Made by a program: the position numbers and the translations under genes
Notes under the pieces: generated by a model
The model's database searches: none
What the model saw: the letters and a program-made list of their open reading frames with translations, nothing else
Told to the model about the DNA's origin: nothing
Part shown: one piece after another, positions 11,881 through 13,963 of the stretch
How positions within the stretch are numbered: the first letter of the stretch is position 1
Layout of the letters: each line of letters opens with the position of its first letter
NCBI GenBank assembly: GCA_041655595.1
Contig: JBBAFB010000052.1
Span: forward strand, 1 to 13,963
Direction: 5' to 3'
Length of the DNA: 13,963 nt
Source: JBBAFB01 sp041655595
GTDB lineage: Bacteria > Bacillota > DULZ01

Positions 11881-13653
11881 TCATTTTTTACTATCTGCAA
11901 TAAGCTGTTTAATGTCGCCAGTCCTTAAAAAACGACGATTTAGGGTGATATCTAACGCTTTTCCAATATCCTTAATAATTTGATCAAAATAGGTCGCCTT
12001 AAAAACATTATCCTTAACCAAACAAGCCTGATATTTCCGTAAAGAAGTAATAACCTGCTCCGGGGAATACCTTCCCTTTAACCGTTTACACAAAAGTCTT
12101 AAAATCAAAAGGGCAATATAACAAGTAAGAAAATGGGCCTCGATCCTTTGTTCCAGGGAAACATGAACAGGGCGGCTTTCTAGATCACTTTTGGTAATTC
12201 TAAAACTTCTTTCAATTTCCCAAAGACCATGATAAGACTTAACAACCTCATGATCAGGCATCTTTATCTCACTTGTAATAATTGCATAATAGCCATCATA
12301 CTTTTCATCCTCCATAATTTTGTCCAAATCTAAAAAAGGAACTCGTTTAGTGCTTACACATTCACCAGTTTCCGGGTTGTATTCAATGTTCTTAACATAT
12401 CGTAGGGCCCCTCCTGCATCCTTTTTAGTATAACGTCTGGGATTTGTGATGATTTTTTGAGCCTTTTCAATAACCTCAGCCCTCTTATGTTTTTGTCTTC
12501 TGGCATAAAGCTCGTTATAGCAAATAATCTGTCTTACATCCAAAGGGATTTTACGTTTCTTGTCATCTGCGTAAGTTACCCAGAAGTCCTGTGGATAGGG
12601 TCTGGATTTCATCATAAAAACGGGTTCACCTTGGTTTCCAGCTTGTTCACCCCATAAATCAGCAGCCTTTATGACACCCTCTTTTTTCACATAGTCACTG
12701 GGATCAAAAACATAATCCTGAAGCTCCTTGCCGGCGCCGCGAACCTTTTGAGAGAAAATAAAGCCATCACCTCTCGCCATAAGAAAGGCAACATTATCTC
12801 CGCTGTTTAGCCCCTTATCCGCGACAACAACAATCCTTCCTAAGCCATAGGTCTTACGCGTTTCCCGTATTAAGGGCATCATTGTTTGACTGTCATGGGT
12901 ATTGCCGGCAAAGAGACGATAGGTAATAGGAATGGCATCAGCATCAAGTAGTAAGCCCATTTGCACTAAGGGGTTGCGGGTATTATGCTTGCAAAAACCT
13001 TTCTTGCGGAATTCATCCTCTTGATCAATTTCAAAATAGTAATTTGTGACATCATAAAAAACCACATCGGTTTTGCGCTTGTAATTAATTCTTATCTGTT
13101 CATGCAAGTGAAGAAGCAGGCCCTCGCGGAAGGCAGCAAAGTAATCCAAGGCACGGTAAACATCATATTCATCACAATTATAGGATCCCGCCATGTTTTC
13201 TTTTTCGCGGTAACTGGCCCTTTTGGAACCTGGCTTAAGTACCCGTGTATATACCAAAAGTTGCATGACATCGTTAAGAGAATAATCCATGGATTTGCTT
13301 CGCTGACGATTAATAAGAAACTGATCTAGCTTCAGCTCATGATAGATTGAACTTAAGGGCAAAAACCCCAGGTGACGCATAGAATTTTCATTTTCAGCCA
13401 TGATTTCATCTTCAAAAACGGAACCTAAAAAAATTTCTCTTCCTGCCTCTGCTTCTTTCATCTCTAAAGTGCGATTTTTAGCTACTTCTTTAAAATGTGC
13501 TATGGGATCCTCATAAAGATCAAGATATTCATCCACATAACCAAAGTTCTCCACAACCTTATGTTTTGTCTTTTTTGTTATGGGGTCTCGATAACCATGG
13601 ATAAGACTTAAGTTAATTCTTCCGTTTTTTTGGTTTGTTACCTTAAGGAACAT
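11881..13653 (-). CDS. IS1634-family DDE transposase
   Basis: The 590-residue product is a full-length IS4-superfamily (IS1634 group) transposase with an uninterrupted frame. Its catalytic triad is visible: D201 in VVFYDVTNYYFE, D279 in VVVADKGLNSG, and E481 in WEIERSFRITKSDLESRP, with the YREK-like spacing Y474, E481, K488 (the usual Arg position is a Leu). A long beta-strand insertion region lies between the second Asp and the Glu (about 300-460), as in the family. The N-terminal part (1-195) with basic and helical text is the likely end-binding domain. ATG at 13653-13651 is preceded on the minus strand by AAGGGGG (13667-13661). Its promoter lies just upstream, inside the element. The product cuts and joins its own element's ends. 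Confidence 0.94.
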   Translation of the reverse strand: MFLKVTNQKNGRINLSLIHGYRDPITKKTKHKVVENFGYVDEYLDLYEDPIAHFKEVAKNRTLEMKEAEAGREIFLGSVFEDEIMAENENSMRHLGFLPLSSIYHELKLDQFLINRQRSKSMDYSLNDVMQLLVYTRVLKPGSKRASYREKENMAGSYNCDEYDVYRALDYFAAFREGLLLHLHEQIRINYKRKTDVVFYDVTNYYFEIDQEDEFRKKGFCKHNTRNPLVQMGLLLDADAIPITYRLFAGNTHDSQTMMPLIRETRKTYGLGRIVVVADKGLNSGDNVAFLMARGDGFIFSQKVRGAGKELQDYVFDPSDYVKKEGVIKAADLWGEQAGNQGEPVFMMKSRPYPQDFWVTYADDKKRKIPLDVRQIICYNELYARRQKHKRAEVIEKAQKIITNPRRYTKKDAGGALRYVKNIEYNPETGECVSTKRVPFLDLDKIMEDEKYDGYYAIITSEIKMPDHEVVKSYHGLWEIERSFRITKSDLESRPVHVSLEQRIEAHFLTCYIALLILRLLCKRLKGRYSPEQVITSLRKYQACLVKDNVFKATYFDQIIKDIGKALDITLNRRFLRTGDIKQLIADSKK

Positions 13654-13681
13654 GCCGTAACCCCCTTTTTAAATATATCTA

Positions 13682-13710
13682 ATTATAGCATAATATACCA
13701 CCATATACAA
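13682..13710 (-). promoter_or_regulatory. Transposase promoter within the right inverted repeat
   Basis: On the minus strand: TTGTAT (13710-13705), 17-bp spacer, perfect TATAAT (13687-13682). The -35 lies in the inverted repeat GTTGTATAT, so transposase bound to this end could repress its own gene. Confidence 0.65.
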
Positions 13711-13743
13711 CCCCATAAAGAAAATAATTTGACAAAAAAATAG

Positions 13744-13963
13744 CGCCTGAATGGCGTTGTATCAGGGTTTCTCGGGTTGCTTTTGGGTAGGGGGACTGTT
13801 AAACTAGCGCAAGTTTTAAGGGATGCGGGGGCTATTATTGATCTGGATCAAGACAATGTTCGCGCTTGGGCAATGAAAGCAATTGCTAACCAAAATTTAT
13901 ACCATGTCCAAGAAGCCCTCACAGATTGGAACTGGGTTGAAAAGCTGGAGGGCCCATCTTACA
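13744..13963 (+). CDS. Partial reading frame of unknown function, start missing, runs off the window
   Basis: After a TAG at 13741 the frame is open to the window end (73 codons). It reads as genuine protein: a hydrophobic stretch NGVVSGFLGLLLGRG, then TVKLAQVLRDAGAIIDLDQ, then DNVRAWAMKAIANQNLYHV and EALTDWNWVEKLEG. I do not recognise the family. There is no ATG before position 13873; TTG codons at 13777 and 13783 or CTG at 13747 are possible starts, but none has a good ribosome binding site and no promoter precedes it. Together with the adjacent IS and the orphan promoter at 11750, this suggests a gene whose 5' end was displaced or removed by the insertion; a pseudogene is therefore possible. 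The complementary strand is closed by stops. Confidence 0.5.

Larger units (their letters stand above)
11865..13711 (-). mobile_element. IS1634-family insertion sequence (ends tentative)
   Basis: The element consists of one long transposase gene flanked by short inverted repeats, GTTGTATAT at 11865-11873 and its complement ATATACAAC at 13703-13711, giving about 1.85 kb, a usual size for the family. Sequence just outside the repeats is only loosely similar and no target duplication is visible, so the true ends could lie some tens of bases further out. IS1634-like elements are known to make target duplications of variable length, which makes boundaries hard to see in one copy. The transposase appears intact, so the element may be active. 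Confidence 0.6.

Noticed and set aside
11800..13742. AAAAAAATA at 11800-11808 and 13734-13742 as a target duplication of the IS
   Set aside because: The word is low-complexity, and the sequences just inside it show no inverted repeat.
13734..13758. Minus-strand hairpin followed by T7 at the right edge of the IS
   Set aside because: The stem is only 4 bp on that strand (an A-C mismatch breaks it), too weak to call a terminator.

Overview
The window looks like ordinary chromosomal DNA of an AT-rich, low-GC Gram-positive, probably a spore-forming anaerobe of the Clostridia (Peptococcaceae / Desulfotomaculum-like). Support: a YtxC-type sporulation gene, strong purine-rich ribosome binding sites (AGGAGG/AAGGAG/GGGG types), consensus sigma-A promoters (TTGACA-N17-TATAAT), tRNA genes that all encode CCA, and a B. 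subtilis-like speE-speB pair. The taxonomic call is inference; no rRNA or other marker gene is present.

Layout. 1-370: 3' end of a TrpP-like tryptophan transporter and its terminator. 430-2990: a regulatory/membrane locus with a TetR-type repressor, an unrecognised 8-TM membrane protein behind a leader carrying two perfect palindromes, and a Crp/Fnr-family regulator, closed by a terminator. 3016-4808: a polyamine operon, speE-speB (spermidine synthase, agmatinase), with its own promoter. 4805-5508: a six-gene tRNA operon (Val-Asp-Phe-Gly-Cys-Leu) with two candidate tandem promoters and a terminator. 5615-7003: a class III aminotransferase very like putrescine aminotransferase. 7022-8122 (minus): a twin P-loop ATPase convergent with it. 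8253-9703: dihydrolipoamide dehydrogenase with its own promoter. 9717-9907: a single tRNA-Val(GAC) transcription unit. 10097-11083: ytxC with a candidate forespore-type promoter. 11151-11753: a DUF445 membrane protein. 11865-13711 (minus): an IS1634-family insertion sequence. 13744-end: a reading frame without a start that runs off the window.

How the genes work together. SpeB (agmatine to putrescine), SpeE (putrescine to spermidine) and the putrescine-type aminotransferase (putrescine disposal) form a polyamine theme interrupted by the tRNA operon. The enzymes making agmatine (SpeA) and decarboxylated S-adenosylmethionine (SpeD) are not here. LpdA is alone, without E1/E2 or glycine-cleavage partners.

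I did not find a clearly new multi-gene system. The most interesting items are the TetR/8-TM protein/Crp locus with shared promoter motifs and palindromes, the sigma-G-like promoter of ytxC, the altered second P-loop in the twin ATPase, and the IS that appears to separate an orphan promoter from a 5'-truncated gene.
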